Of a stretch of 64,000 nt of DNA, positions 8,610-16,912 are shown in pieces (the first letter of the stretch is position 1; the number at the start of each line of letters is the position of its first letter). The translations under genes and the position numbers were made by a program. The notes under the pieces are model-generated. The model saw nothing but the letters and a program-made list of their open reading frames with translations. It was not told the DNA's origin and did no database searches. The stretch is from an uncultured Eubacteriales bacterium (GTDB taxonomy: Bacteria; Bacillota; Clostridia; Oscillospirales; Oscillospiraceae), in the NCBI GenBank assembly GCA_900079765.1, contig LT599017.1:1767766-1831765 (forward strand), in the 5' to 3' direction.

Positions 8610-9242
8610 ATGGATATTTATTCTATAACAGACCCTGTATTCAAGCCTTACGGACGGGCGGTGAAGGGCTTTCCGGTGGAAGAACTGATGGCGGCTCTGG
8701 CGCAGACGCCGCTGCCCGAGGACACGGCCTACGTGCCGGAGGAGCCCCTCTTGCAGGCACTGTCCGCCGCCGGGTCGTGCGCCGCGCACCTCTATGGCGG
8801 CATGCCCGTTCAGCTGGGCTGGTGCAATGGGCGCAATACAAAGCTTAACTGCCTTGAATACCACCGGGACAGCGAGTTCAACCTGGGGACCGAGGACTTT
8901 GTTCTCCTGCTGGCGCGGCAGGAGGAGCTGGAGGACGGCTGGCTTGATACTGCCCGGGTCAGGGCCTTCCGCGTGCCTGCCGGCATTTTGGTGGAGGTCT
9001 ACGCCACCACGCTGCACTATGCCCCCTGCCATGTGGACCCACAGAGGGGATTTCGCGTGATGGTGGCCCTGCCCGCAGGGACGAACCTAGACAAGCCTGA
9101 TATCACGCCGTACACGGCGGAGGACGGGTTGCTTTGGGCGCGCAACAAGTGGCTGCTGGCCCACGGTGAGTCCGCCGAGGCTGGGCAGGGCGCGGCCATT
9201 CGCCTGCGGGGAGAGAACATCGACCTGCAGGACAGTTTTTGA
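8610..9242 (+). CDS. DUF4867 family protein
   Basis: A 210-residue protein recognised as DUF4867. It has several His, Asp and Glu residues spaced as in a double-stranded beta-helix (cupin-like) protein, for example EYHRDSEFN near residue 85 and LHYAPCHVDP near 135, suggesting a metal site; this is inference. AAAGGAG lies ten bases before ATG 8610, whereas the GTG at 8601 would be too close to it. It sits between a sugar kinase and a sugar isomerase with short gaps. A role as a sugar epimerase, mutarotase or small isomerase in the same pathway is plausible but not shown. Confidence 0.75.
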   Translation: MDIYSITDPVFKPYGRAVKGFPVEELMAALAQTPLPEDTAYVPEEPLLQALSAAGSCAAHLYGGMPVQLGWCNGRNTKLNCLEYHRDSEFNLGTEDFVLLLARQEELEDGWLDTARVRAFRVPAGILVEVYATTLHYAPCHVDPQRGFRVMVALPAGTNLDKPDITPYTAEDGLLWARNKWLLAHGESAEAGQGAAIRLRGENIDLQDSF

Positions 9243-9269
9243 ATACCACCAGAAAGGAAGAAAAGAGCT

Positions 9270-10751
9270 ATGTTCAATAACATTCCCAAAGTAAAATTGG
9301 GCGTGATCGCCGTATCGCGCAGCTGCTTTCCCATGAGTCTGTCCGCCCGCCGCCGAGCGGCGCTGAAGGCAGCCTGCGGTACGGAGCTGCCCCTGTACGA
9401 GTGTCCTGTCACCGTGGAAAATGAGCTGGATGCGAAGAAGGCGGTGGAGGACGTGCGCTCCGCGGGCGTCAATGCGCTCGTGGTGTTCCTGGGTAATTTC
9501 GGCCCCGAGACGCCCGAGACCCTGATTGCCGACTGGTTCACGGGCCCCATCATGTACCTCGCCGCCGCTGAGGGCGACGGCGACCTGCACGATGGCCGCG
9601 GTGACGCATACTGCGGCATGCTCAATTGTTCCTATAACCTGGGTCTGCGCGGTAAAATGGCTTATATCCCCGAGTACCCAGTGGGTACGGCGGAGGAGCT
9701 GGCCGGGAAGGTGGCGGAGTTTGTGCCCATCGCCCGGGCAATACTGGGGCTTAAGGGACTGAAGATCATCGCTTTCGGCCCCCGACCCGACGACTTCCTC
9801 GCTTGCAACGCGCCCATCAAGGCGCTGTTTGACCTGGGCGTGGCCGTAGAGGAGAACTCGGAGCTTGACTTGCTCGTGGCCTACAATAAGCACGCGGACG
9901 ACCCCCGCATTCCCGCGAAGATCGAGGAGATGGGCGCTGAGCTCGGGCCTGGCAACCGGTATGCGGGCATCCTGCCCCGTCTCGCCCAGTACGAGCTGAC
10001 GCTGCTGGACTGGGCCGAGGAGCACAAGGGCGCGCGGCAGTATGTGGCGTTCGCCAACAAGTGCTGGCCGGCGTTCCAGACAGAGTTTAAGTTCGTGCCC
10101 TGCTACGTGAACAGCCGCCTTGCTGCCCAGGGCATTCCCGTTTCCTGCGAGGTGGACATCTACGGAGCACTGAGCGAGTACATCGGCGTGTGCGTCTCAG
10201 GCGCGCCCACCACGCTGCTGGACATCAACAATACCGTGCCCGCTTCCATCTACGACAAGGCCATCAAGGGCAACTACGACGTGCGTCTGCCCGAGACCTT
10301 CATGGGATTTCACTGCGGCAACACGAGCTGCGCACTGCTGAAGAACCCCCACATGGGCTATCAGCTTATCATGAAACGGGACCTGGAGCCGGATCTTCCC
10401 GAGCCCGACATTACCCGCGGCACCATGGAGGGTAACATCAAGGCGGGGGACATCACCTTCTTCCGCCTGCAATCCACCGCCGACACGCGGCTGAAGGCGT
10501 ACATCGCGCAGGGCGCGGTGCTGGACGTGGACTGCGAGAGCTTTGGTTCCATCGGCGCGTTCGCCATCCCCGAGATGGACCGTTTCTATCGCCATGTGCT
10601 GATCGCCAAGCGCTACCCCCACCATGGTGCGGTGGCCTTCGGACACTGGGGACGGGCGCTTTTCGAAGTATTTAAGTACCTCGGCATTGCGGACATTGCC
10701 TATAACCAGCCGAAAAACCTCCCATACCCGGAAGAGAACCCTTTTGGATAA
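9270..10751 (+). CDS. L-fucose/L-arabinose isomerase family protein
   Basis: A 493-residue protein with the overall length and motif order of the L-fucose/L-arabinose isomerase family. These are Mn-dependent aldose-ketose isomerases with an N-terminal Rossmann-like domain and a C-terminal active-site domain. Visible candidate metal and substrate residues include CEVDIYGALSEY around residue 295, GFHCGNT near 350 and the late YPHHGAVAFGHWG. AGAAAGGAAG precedes the ATG. It is the last gene of the operon before a strong terminator. Combined with the kinase it gives aldose to ketose to ketose phosphate. The sugar (fucose, arabinose, rhamnose-like or a rarer one) cannot be fixed from sequence alone. 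Confidence 0.85.
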   Translation: MFNNIPKVKLGVIAVSRSCFPMSLSARRRAALKAACGTELPLYECPVTVENELDAKKAVEDVRSAGVNALVVFLGNFGPETPETLIADWFTGPIMYLAAAEGDGDLHDGRGDAYCGMLNCSYNLGLRGKMAYIPEYPVGTAEELAGKVAEFVPIARAILGLKGLKIIAFGPRPDDFLACNAPIKALFDLGVAVEENSELDLLVAYNKHADDPRIPAKIEEMGAELGPGNRYAGILPRLAQYELTLLDWAEEHKGARQYVAFANKCWPAFQTEFKFVPCYVNSRLAAQGIPVSCEVDIYGALSEYIGVCVSGAPTTLLDINNTVPASIYDKAIKGNYDVRLPETFMGFHCGNTSCALLKNPHMGYQLIMKRDLEPDLPEPDITRGTMEGNIKAGDITFFRLQSTADTRLKAYIAQGAVLDVDCESFGSIGAFAIPEMDRFYRHVLIAKRYPHHGAVAFGHWGRALFEVFKYLGIADIAYNQPKNLPYPEENPFG

Positions 10752-10780
10752 AGGGTTGAATGATTAAAGATTTTACAGAT

Positions 10781-10826
10781 AAAAGAGGTGGACCCGAAAC
10801 CTAAAGTTTCGGGTCCACCTCTTTTT
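10781..10826 (+). terminator. strong intrinsic terminator of the sugar operon
   Basis: AAAAGAGGTGGACCCGAAAC pairs perfectly with its complement after a five-base CTAAA loop and is followed by TTTTT. The symmetry would also stop reverse transcription. The remainder of the gap to 10986 shows no convincing gene. Confidence 0.95.
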
Positions 10827-10986
10827 GAATGCAGACAGACTCCGCTTTGACCTGGATGGTGCGATGTGCTACACTAAGAAATAAGGCGTTTTTAAACTTT
10901 AAGTTTTCTTCACTTCTTCTTTACAGCGGATTGTTGACTTTCGGCTATACTGGCATCAAGTTCAAGAAAAGAGAGGTTGATGCTGA

Positions 10987-11907
10987 ATGGCAGAGCATGT
11001 GCTCGTCACCCACGCCCTCACCAAGCGGTACGGCAGTACCGCCGTGGTGGATGGCGTGGACTTAAACATTGAAAAGGGCCAAATCTATGGCCTGGTGGGC
11101 CGCAACGGAGCGGGCAAGACCACCATCATCCGTATGGTCTCCGGCCAGACCGTGTCCTCTGGGGGCGCACTGGAGCTCTTCGGCGCGTCGGATGCTTCGG
11201 GGCTGGAGAAGATGCGAGCCCGCACCGGCGTCATGGTGGAGATCCCCAGTTTTTATCCCTACCTCACCGCCCGGGAGAACCTGGAGTACTACCGCATCCA
11301 GCGGGGCATCCCCGGGAAGGAGTGCGTGGAGGAGGTGCTGCGACAGGTGAACCTGGCCGACACCGGCCGCAAGAAGTTCAAGAACTTCTCCTTGGGCATG
11401 AAACAGCGGCTGGGGCTGGCCCTGGCGTTGATGGACCACCCGGATTTTCTCCTGCTGGACGAGCCCATTAACGGGCTCGACCCGGAGGGGATCGTGGAGT
11501 TTCGTAACATCCTGCTGGATTTGAACCGTAACCGGCAGACCACCATTTTGGTCTCCAGCCACATTCTGTCAGAGCTCGCGAATCTAGCCACCCACTACGG
11601 TTTCATTGACAAGGGCCACATGCTGGAGCAAATCTCGGCCAAGGCCTTGGCCGAGAAGTGCCGGGCCTGCCTGGAAGTAGGCGTGGAGGATGCAGCTAAG
11701 GCGGCACAGGTGCTGGAGCAGACGCTGGGGGCCCGGGATTACGAGGTCCTACCAGGTAATGTGATCCGCCTTTACAGTCATTTGAATGAGGCTGCCCAGG
11801 TCACCCAGGCCCTGGTGAGCGGCGGCGTGGCCCTGCGCTCTATTGAGCAGAAGGGTGCCAACCTGGAAGATTACTTCCTCGCTATGATCGGAGTCCATCA
11901 TGGTTAA
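10987..11907 (+). CDS. ABC transporter ATP-binding protein, BcrA/lantibiotic-protection type
   Basis: A 306-residue ATPase with Walker A GRNGAGKT (about residue 38), signature NFSLGMKQRLGL, Walker B FLLLDEP and the switch His in LVSSHILSE. The length and C-terminal extension match BcrA-like ATPases that energise export of peptide antibiotics such as bacitracin or lantibiotics. The stop overlaps the first permease by eight bases. With two permeases and a sensor kinase downstream it forms a probable antimicrobial-peptide defence unit. The peptide recognised is unknown. Confidence 0.92.
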   Translation: MAEHVLVTHALTKRYGSTAVVDGVDLNIEKGQIYGLVGRNGAGKTTIIRMVSGQTVSSGGALELFGASDASGLEKMRARTGVMVEIPSFYPYLTARENLEYYRIQRGIPGKECVEEVLRQVNLADTGRKKFKNFSLGMKQRLGLALALMDHPDFLLLDEPINGLDPEGIVEFRNILLDLNRNRQTTILVSSHILSELANLATHYGFIDKGHMLEQISAKALAEKCRACLEVGVEDAAKAAQVLEQTLGARDYEVLPGNVIRLYSHLNEAAQVTQALVSGGVALRSIEQKGANLEDYFLAMIGVHHG

Positions 11908-12652
11908 TTACCTTCGCTCAGAATTCTACAAGGTCTCCCGCCGTAAGTATACCTATGGGTTCCTCCTCGTCCTGCTGGCCGGAGCGGCTTTCCTGGTGGG
12001 CACCTGGGCCTATACCAACTCTCGGGGCAACAATATCGGCTTCTCTGGCGGCGTAAGTATTTTGGCTATGATGCTAAACTTTGGTTATTACCTGACGCTC
12101 ATCACCGGGGATCTCGCCTTCTCCGACCAGTACAAGTTCAACACCCTGAAAAACGAAGTCTCCTATGGTCTTCCCCGGGTCCGCTCCTACCTGGGCAAGC
12201 TGGTCACGGCCTGTGTAGTAGCGCTGGCTGCCTGCGCGGTGGTGATCGGGTTCTACATTGCGCTGTGCTGGGTGCTGTTGCCCCACGACCCTGCGGTGGA
12301 TGGAGAAGTTGTAAAGGGAATTGCCTTTTCAGTTTTTGCTATGCTGCCCCTTTGGCTGGGGGCACAAGCGTTGACCATCTTTTTCTTCTTTACCTTCAAG
12401 AGCTCTACCGCCGCATCTGTTGCCGTGGTGGGCGTGCTCATGGGGATACCGGAGCTTTTAAAGCTGCTGGCCTACTTTGTAAACCCCGGTTTTAACTCGG
12501 TGAAACGGTTCCTCCTCATCGGCGCATATGAGACGATGCCTGCCCTGGGGGACTGGGCCACGCTGGGGTATGGCTGCGCGGTGGGCGCTGGATGGTTTTT
12601 GGTTGCCACCGTAGCGGGCATCCTGACACTGCGGAAACGGGAAATCAACTGA
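11900..12652 (+). CDS. ABC-2 type permease of the BcrA-like transporter (first)
   Basis: A 250-residue integral membrane protein with about six membrane segments and the N-terminal pattern MVNYLRSEFYKVSRRKY, followed by a segment with FNTLKNEVSYGLPRVRSYLGK, both typical of lantibiotic-protection permeases. It overlaps the ATPase gene and should be translationally coupled. It is a diverged paralogue of the following permease, with which it probably forms a heterodimer. Confidence 0.88.
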   Translation: MVNYLRSEFYKVSRRKYTYGFLLVLLAGAAFLVGTWAYTNSRGNNIGFSGGVSILAMMLNFGYYLTLITGDLAFSDQYKFNTLKNEVSYGLPRVRSYLGKLVTACVVALAACAVVIGFYIALCWVLLPHDPAVDGEVVKGIAFSVFAMLPLWLGAQALTIFFFFTFKSSTAASVAVVGVLMGIPELLKLLAYFVNPGFNSVKRFLLIGAYETMPALGDWATLGYGCAVGAGWFLVATVAGILTLRKREIN

Positions 12653-12680
12653 TGCGAAAACTCGATGGGGGGTGCACACG

Positions 12681-13451
12681 GTGCTCAACTATCTGAAAGC
12701 GGAGCTCTTTAAAGGGGCCCGCTGGCGTGCGGCGCTGCCCATGGCCCTTCTTCTGGGATCTTTGGTAGCTCTCTTGCTCCTCCTCACATGGGCGACCAGC
12801 ACGAACTGGCAGCTTATAGACTCGGTGACCTTCCTGCTGGATATGCTGATATTGGGTTTTTTCCTCCTCATTTTGCCTGCTAGCGCGGTTTTTTCAGAGC
12901 AATATAAGCATAAGACACTGAAAAATGAGGTGTGTTTCGGCATTCCCCGCGTCCGGGTCTATCTGGGGAAGCTGCTGGCCTCCGTTGTGATGGCGGCCAT
13001 CCTCTGCGCATGGATGATGTTGCTCTGGCTTGGGTTGAGTGCGGCCCTTTTCCAAGCCGCCCCAAGGGAAGAGCTGGCCCGAGCGGCCGCCAAGCTGGGC
13101 CTGGGGCTCCTGACGGCCTTGCCACTGTGGCTTGGAGCGCTGGGACTGTTCCACGCGCTCCAGTTCACGTTGAAAAGCACCACCCTTGTCTACGTTTTGT
13201 ATCTGGGCTATTTCATTGCCGTGGAGCCCATTGTGGGTCTGCTGGGGCTGCTCAATGAGGAAAAGGTGGGGCCTGTTTTCTTCGGCATTTGTTCTCTACT
13301 TTCCAAGTGTGCCCTCTCATGGCCACTGGAGGGACTGTCGGTGGGGCTGGGCCTGAAGCGGTTGGCCTGGGCCTGGCCGCTAGGGCTGGGGTGGCTCGCC
13401 GTCACCACCGCCGTGGGGCTTGCGCTGTTTCGTAGACAAGACATTCAATAG
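12681..13451 (+). CDS. ABC-2 type permease of the BcrA-like transporter (second)
   Basis: A 256-residue membrane protein with about six hydrophobic segments. GTG 12681 was chosen because it lies nine bases after GGGGGG and gives an N-terminus LNYLKAELFKGARW that aligns with the start of the first permease; GTG 12672 would be too near the ribosome site. The motif KTLKNEVCFGIPRVRVYLGK repeats the conserved loop of its partner. It sits 28 bases after the first permease and 15 before the kinase. Confidence 0.87.
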   Translation: MLNYLKAELFKGARWRAALPMALLLGSLVALLLLLTWATSTNWQLIDSVTFLLDMLILGFFLLILPASAVFSEQYKHKTLKNEVCFGIPRVRVYLGKLLASVVMAAILCAWMMLLWLGLSAALFQAAPREELARAAAKLGLGLLTALPLWLGALGLFHALQFTLKSTTLVYVLYLGYFIAVEPIVGLLGLLNEEKVGPVFFGICSLLSKCALSWPLEGLSVGLGLKRLAWAWPLGLGWLAVTTAVGLALFRRQDIQ

Positions 13452-13466
13452 GGAAGAGGGGAAGAG

Positions 13467-14366
13467 ATGGCGGTAGTGCTTGCGGTACTGTTCGGGCTGA
13501 TCGCGCTTGGCCTGGCCGTGCGGGTCTACACGGCGGAGCGGGCCATCCGGGACGCGGCCCGGCAGCTCAGGGATGCGGAGGTCACGGGCAGCGCTACAAA
13601 GCTGCTCCTCTCCGCGCCCAATTCCTCGGCGGAGGAGCTGCTTGCCTCCATCAATGGGCTTTTGGAGCTCCGCACTGCCGACGAGGCGGATTTCCGCCGC
13701 CGGGAGACCGCACTGCGCCGCCAGATCGCTAACGTCTCACATGATCTTCGAACTCCCCTTACCTCTATTCTGGGCTACCTCCAGCTCCTGGAGGGGGACA
13801 CCCTCAGTACAGAGGAGCGGCGGGAGTACCTGGGCATCGTGGAGAGCCGGGCGAGGGTCCTTCAGGACCTCATCGCCAGCTTTTACGACCTGTCCCGCCT
13901 AGATGGGGGAGAATACCCCCTGGTGCGGGAGAAAATCGACCTGGGGGCCATCCTCAGCGAGCTGGTGGCCGCCTTTTATAACGACCTCACCGCCTCGGGT
14001 CTTGGGGTGGAGGTGGAGCTGTCCGAGGGCCTCCCGCTCGTGTGGGGAGATGCCTCCGCCGCCCTGCGCGTCTTTACGAACCTGATCCGAAACGCTCTGG
14101 ACCACGGGGAAGGGATGCTCTCCATCCGGGCGTATCGGGAGGAGAATGAGATCGTCACCGCATTCCAAAACAGGGCGGGGAATTTGACCGCCGAGGTGGC
14201 GGAGCATGTCTTCGACCGCTCCTTTACCTCGGACAGAAACCGTACGGGGCAGAATGCCGGGCTGGGCCTCGCCATCGTAAAGTCCCTGGCTGAGCAGATG
14301 GGGTGCGGCGCAGAGGCCGTATTAAGGGATGGAAAATTCACCCTTGCGGTACGTTGGAAGATTTAG
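13467..14366 (+). CDS. sensor histidine kinase with a single N-terminal membrane segment
   Basis: A 299-residue kinase. One membrane helix at residues about 1-20 is followed by a short linker, the phosphoacceptor H-box NVSHDLRTPLTSI (His about residue 93), N-box NLIRNALDHG and G-box QNAGLGLAIVKSLAE. There is no extracellular loop, so it probably senses within the membrane or through the adjacent transporter, as in bacitracin-type detoxification modules. GGGAAGAGGGGAAGAG precedes the ATG. No response regulator is adjacent in the window, which is unusual for this gene set. Confidence 0.9.
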   Translation: MAVVLAVLFGLIALGLAVRVYTAERAIRDAARQLRDAEVTGSATKLLLSAPNSSAEELLASINGLLELRTADEADFRRRETALRRQIANVSHDLRTPLTSILGYLQLLEGDTLSTEERREYLGIVESRARVLQDLIASFYDLSRLDGGEYPLVREKIDLGAILSELVAAFYNDLTASGLGVEVELSEGLPLVWGDASAALRVFTNLIRNALDHGEGMLSIRAYREENEIVTAFQNRAGNLTAEVAEHVFDRSFTSDRNRTGQNAGLGLAIVKSLAEQMGCGAEAVLRDGKFTLAVRWKI

Positions 14367-14395
14367 ACGTGCCCTTTACAGAGTATGTAAAAAGC

Positions 14396-14427
14396 CACCC
14401 ACCGCGAAGTTGAATTCGCGGTGGGTG
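14396..14427. terminator. 13-bp hairpin after the kinase, possible terminator
   Basis: CACCCACCGCGAA and TTCGCGGTGGGTG pair perfectly around a six-base loop. On the forward strand no T run follows, whereas on the reverse strand GCTTTTTAC follows, so it would work best for transcripts coming from the right. It may still define the end of the transporter/kinase mRNA. Confidence 0.5.
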
Positions 14428-14523
14428 AACGCAACCCATAAAACGGAGGGGGGCGAGAACGGCTGCCGCTCTCGCCCTGTGCTGGGCGATTGAAATTTTG
14501 GGGCGATTCTTGCGGATTTTGGG

Positions 14524-14552
14524 TTGACAAGCGAGTCGGAATATGGTATTAT
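14524..14552 (+). promoter_or_regulatory. sigma-A promoter of the tRNA-Ser pair
   Basis: Consensus TTGACA at 14524-14529, a 17-base spacer and TATTAT at 14547-14552, about 30 bases before the first tRNA. This is the best sigma-A match in the host part of the window. Confidence 0.85.
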
Positions 14553-14582
14553 AACTTTCGCATTTGGTTGGAGTTCGGACGT

Positions 14583-14669
14583 GGAGAGATGTCCGAGTGG
14601 TTTAAGGAGCCGGTCTTGAAAACCGGTGACTCGAAAGAGCCGTGGGTTCGAATCCCACTCTCTCCGCCA
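14583..14669 (+). tRNA. tRNA-Ser(TGA)
   Basis: An 87-base class II tRNA with the acceptor stem GGAGAGA/TCTCTCC, the anticodon loop CTTGAAA giving UGA, a long variable arm, the T loop TTCGAAT and an encoded GCCA end. Confidence 0.97.
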
Positions 14670-14721
14670 TCTTTTTTAAGGCTGGATGCGAAAGTAAATA
14701 TGCTCAATTGAGTTTGGACTT

Positions 14722-14813
14722 GCGGAAGTACCCAAGTGGCCAAAGGGGCTCCCCTGCTAAGGGAGTAGGCGGCTAATACCCGTGCGAGGGTTCAAATCCC
14801 TCCTTCCGCGCCA
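14722..14813 (+). tRNA. tRNA-Ser(GCT), attachment gene of prophage A
   Basis: A 92-base class II tRNA with acceptor stem GCGGAAG/CTTCCGC, anticodon GCT in CTGCTAA, a long variable arm, T loop TTCAAAT and encoded GCCA. Its last 27 bases are repeated exactly at 50982-51008, so the phage integrated at the 3' end and restored the tRNA. Confidence 0.97.
14787..14813 (+). repeat. attL: attL: 27-bp direct repeat, left copy
   Basis: The T-arm and acceptor end of tRNA-Ser(GCT), from AGGGTTCAAATCCC to CCGCGCCA, is identical over 27 bases to 50982-51008. The sequences diverge immediately on both sides, as expected for an att core. Confidence 0.93.
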
Positions 14814-14816
14814 ATT

Positions 14817-14871
14817 TATACCCATTGTGTTTACTAGAAAATCTAGTAATTGCAATGGGTATAAGTTTTTT
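14817..14871 (+). terminator. terminator just inside attL
   Basis: TATACCCATTG and CAATGGGTATA form the outer stem, with a smaller ACTAGA/TCTAGT stem inside, followed by AGTTTTTT. It ends tRNA transcription at the phage boundary. Confidence 0.85.
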
Positions 14872-14944
14872 GCGAATGAAACAACGGCTATAGTCATACG
14901 ATAAAATACGCAATCAACGACACAGAATCTACACAGTAAAATAC

Positions 14945-14979
14945 AGCCCGGAGCCTACCGTTGTGATAAGCTCCGGGCT
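14945..14979. terminator. terminator of the reverse-strand DUF3560 gene
   Basis: AGCCCGGAGC and GCTCCGGGCT form a perfect 10-bp stem. On the reverse strand it is followed by GTATTTTAC; on the forward strand by ATTTCTATTT. It lies downstream of the gene ending at 15022. Confidence 0.75.
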
Positions 14980-15021
14980 ATTTCTATTTCCGGCCTGTTG
15001 CCCGACCGGCGGGGCTGTGTC

Positions 15022-16257
15022 TCAGAATTTATGAAGTTGCCAATCGCCGTCGTAGATACCGACAAAGTCGCTGAACTTGCTCTTTGTAATTTTCCTAAGC
15101 ATAGGTTTGCTGCCGAGGGTAAATTCGTTCGGCTGCGGCGTCCCATTGGTAACGGAAATTTCCTGAATCTGAACACTTTTCTCGGTGGCCTTTATTACTT
15201 GATAGGCGCGGTAGACACTGTCGTCTCCCATGCGGTTCTTCGTGACGATATCTCCGACGTTGAAAGGGTTGTCGATTGCGGATTTTTTCTCCTGAGCCTT
15301 AATGATGCTGACGATGGCAGCGTAGCTGTCGGTAAGACAACCGCCCGTTGCCCAGTCCGCGAGGATTTTATAAGTGACGTTGACCGGCCCGGCGCTGGTG
15401 ATTTCGCAATTGCCCCAGCGGGCAACTTCCACGATATAGCCAACTTTGATATTTTCTTTTGAGAAACTCACGCCGCCAATACTGTTCATGCAATCCTCAA
15501 AGAAATTTAGCTTATCCTGCCATACTTCGTAACGGTCAAGTGTTTCCTCCAGGCGCGATTCTTGCCCGTTGATCGTCAGATAGGACCCGTTCCATGACTT
15601 GATTTCTTCTCCCTGTTGAAGTTTGTATATATTTTCCTCAATGGCTACGATGCTCTTTTGTAGGTCTCTTAGGCTCTTGTTGCACTCCTTGATGCGGTTG
15701 TCGAGATATACCCGGTCTTTTAGTTTGGCGTTTCCTGCCGTTTCCCTGGCCGTGGCGGCTCGTTCCTGGTAATAGGCGCTTTTCTTGTGCTCTTCGATGC
15801 CGCGCCCATACTGCGCATACATCCGTTCCCGGCGCCGTGCGAATGCCTGGGAACCGGAATGTCCGGCGATGATCGGCTGCGTGAAAAATGCGATATCGCC
15901 GCGCATGGATTCAAGCGGCTTTTGAAGGGCGTTTCCGCGCTGTGCAGCGTTTGCGGCATACTCTTCGTAGCGATCGGCACGGGCCTCGGCTTTCTCGGCC
16001 TTGCGTTCAAGCTGCTCTGCATAGGTTAGGCGCTCCCCAGTTTTTTCAATGCCGGAGAATCCCAGTTTTTCGGCCACACGCTCTGCCCGGTAGGTGTTTG
16101 GTTCCTTCGCACGGCTGACCCAGCATTTCCCGTAGTTGCTCCATAGGTAGGCACTTTTTAGGTCTGCCTTTTGGCTGTCAGTAAGCGCGGCATATTCGGT
16201 CTTTTCAAAATGGAGTTCGAGCTTTCCAGTTTCGAGGTTCTTAATAATCTGGTTCAT
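15022..16257 (-). CDS. DUF3560-domain phage protein
   Basis: A 411-residue protein. An N-terminal part with SNYGKCWVSRAKEPN and the alternating Glu/Arg/Ala helix RKAEKAEARADRYEEYA matches the DUF3560 pattern found in phage and plasmid accessory proteins. A long coiled coil covers residues about 80-240, and the C-terminal third holds KOW-like beta segments (FNVGDIVTKN). The start at 16257 follows GAAAGGGG; the open frame upstream to 16389 covers the operator repeats and is not expected to be translated. It is transcribed divergently from the ribbon-helix-helix gene. Function is not established. Confidence 0.75.
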   Translation of the reverse strand: MNQIIKNLETGKLELHFEKTEYAALTDSQKADLKSAYLWSNYGKCWVSRAKEPNTYRAERVAEKLGFSGIEKTGERLTYAEQLERKAEKAEARADRYEEYAANAAQRGNALQKPLESMRGDIAFFTQPIIAGHSGSQAFARRRERMYAQYGRGIEEHKKSAYYQERAATARETAGNAKLKDRVYLDNRIKECNKSLRDLQKSIVAIEENIYKLQQGEEIKSWNGSYLTINGQESRLEETLDRYEVWQDKLNFFEDCMNSIGGVSFSKENIKVGYIVEVARWGNCEITSAGPVNVTYKILADWATGGCLTDSYAAIVSIIKAQEKKSAIDNPFNVGDIVTKNRMGDDSVYRAYQVIKATEKSVQIQEISVTNGTPQPNEFTLGSKPMLRKITKSKFSDFVGIYDGDWQLHKF

Positions 16258-16303
16258 GGTGTGGCCCCTTTCGTTGTTTGGTTTCGTTCTGGCTACATCA
16301 TAA

Positions 16304-16385
16304 TTCATGTACACATGAATGTAAAGAGGCAAAGTAGCCAAAGATGTATACATGAATTTGTGTATTTTGTTCATGTACACATGAA
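16304..16385. promoter_or_regulatory. operator repeats in the divergent DUF3560/RHH promoter region
   Basis: Two identical 16-base near-palindromes, TTCATGTACACATGAA, lie at 16304-16319 and 16370-16385. A related core ATGTATACAT lies between them at 16344-16353. They are the obvious binding sites for the small ribbon-helix-helix protein encoded next to them, and would control both divergent genes. Confidence 0.7.
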
Positions 16386-16420
16386 GCATAAAGTAGTATG
16401 ATGTGGGAGGAGGTGGAAGT

Positions 16421-16618
16421 ATGTCTACTGAGGCAAAGCGCCAGGGGAACCGGCGCTACCTGGAGAAAATGGAGCAGATCACAATCCGATTTCCTGAAGG
16501 CAGCAAAGACAAGATTAAGGCCGCCGCAGAGAAAGAGGGAGTCAGCCTAAACGCATTTGTCGTCTCCGCTGTGGAGGAAAAAATAGACACAGAGCGGAGT
16601 AAAACAGCAAAAAAATAG
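16421..16618 (+). CDS. small ribbon-helix-helix (Arc/CopG-type) DNA-binding protein
   Basis: A 65-residue protein with the pattern ITIRFPEGSKDKIKAAAEK (strand plus helix A) then GVSLNAFVVSAVEEKID (helix B), the classical ribbon-helix-helix fold that dimerises and reads DNA with its beta strand. GGGAGGAGGTGG precedes the ATG at 16421. The palindromes at 16304-16385 immediately upstream fit autoregulation and control of the divergent DUF3560 gene. It could also serve as an antitoxin-like regulator, but no toxin is adjacent. Confidence 0.82.
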   Translation: MSTEAKRQGNRRYLEKMEQITIRFPEGSKDKIKAAAEKEGVSLNAFVVSAVEEKIDTERSKTAKK

Positions 16619-16679
16619 GGAGATTTTTAATTTTCACAGTGTATCACTGCGTATCTAACGTCAATTTGAATAATATGAG

Positions 16680-16725
16680 AAACCCCGTCAATCTGTTGTA
16701 ACTCAACGGTTTGGCGGGGTTTGTT
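16680..16725 (+). terminator. intrinsic terminator after the RHH gene
   Basis: AAACCCCG and CGGGGTTT form an outer stem with a smaller GTTG/CAAC hairpin inside. Confidence 0.7.
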
Positions 16726-16804
16726 CATCTATACGATACCAGAATATAGGAGGCTCTTGACGATTTTCGCAAAAATCCATACTCTCTTAATTAGATTAAG
16801 CTTA

Positions 16805-16832
16805 TTGAGTAACAGTATTTAACCAAGATAAT
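16805..16832 (+). promoter_or_regulatory. candidate promoter of the late (packaging) operon
   Basis: TTGAGT at 16805-16810 and GATAAT at 16827-16832 are separated by 16 bases, about 80 bases before the terminase small subunit. The surrounding 16726-16912 is AT-rich and noncoding. Confidence 0.4.
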
Positions 16833-16912
16833 AAAAACAATATCATCACTGTATTGTCGACGACGATAAACAGATAAGTAACTTAGTTGTTTATAGCTAG
16901 GAGGTGTATAAG

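Noticed and set aside
10920-10951. TTTACA ... TATACT promoter before the ABC transporter
   Set aside because: The 20-base spacer is outside the usual range; no better candidate was found.
10829-11065. 78-codon forward frame before the ABC ATPase
   Set aside because: Overlaps the ATPase start in another frame and has no ribosome site.
14549-14743. Reverse frame with GIRTHGSFESPVFKTG
   Set aside because: False translation of tRNA-Ser on the opposite strand.
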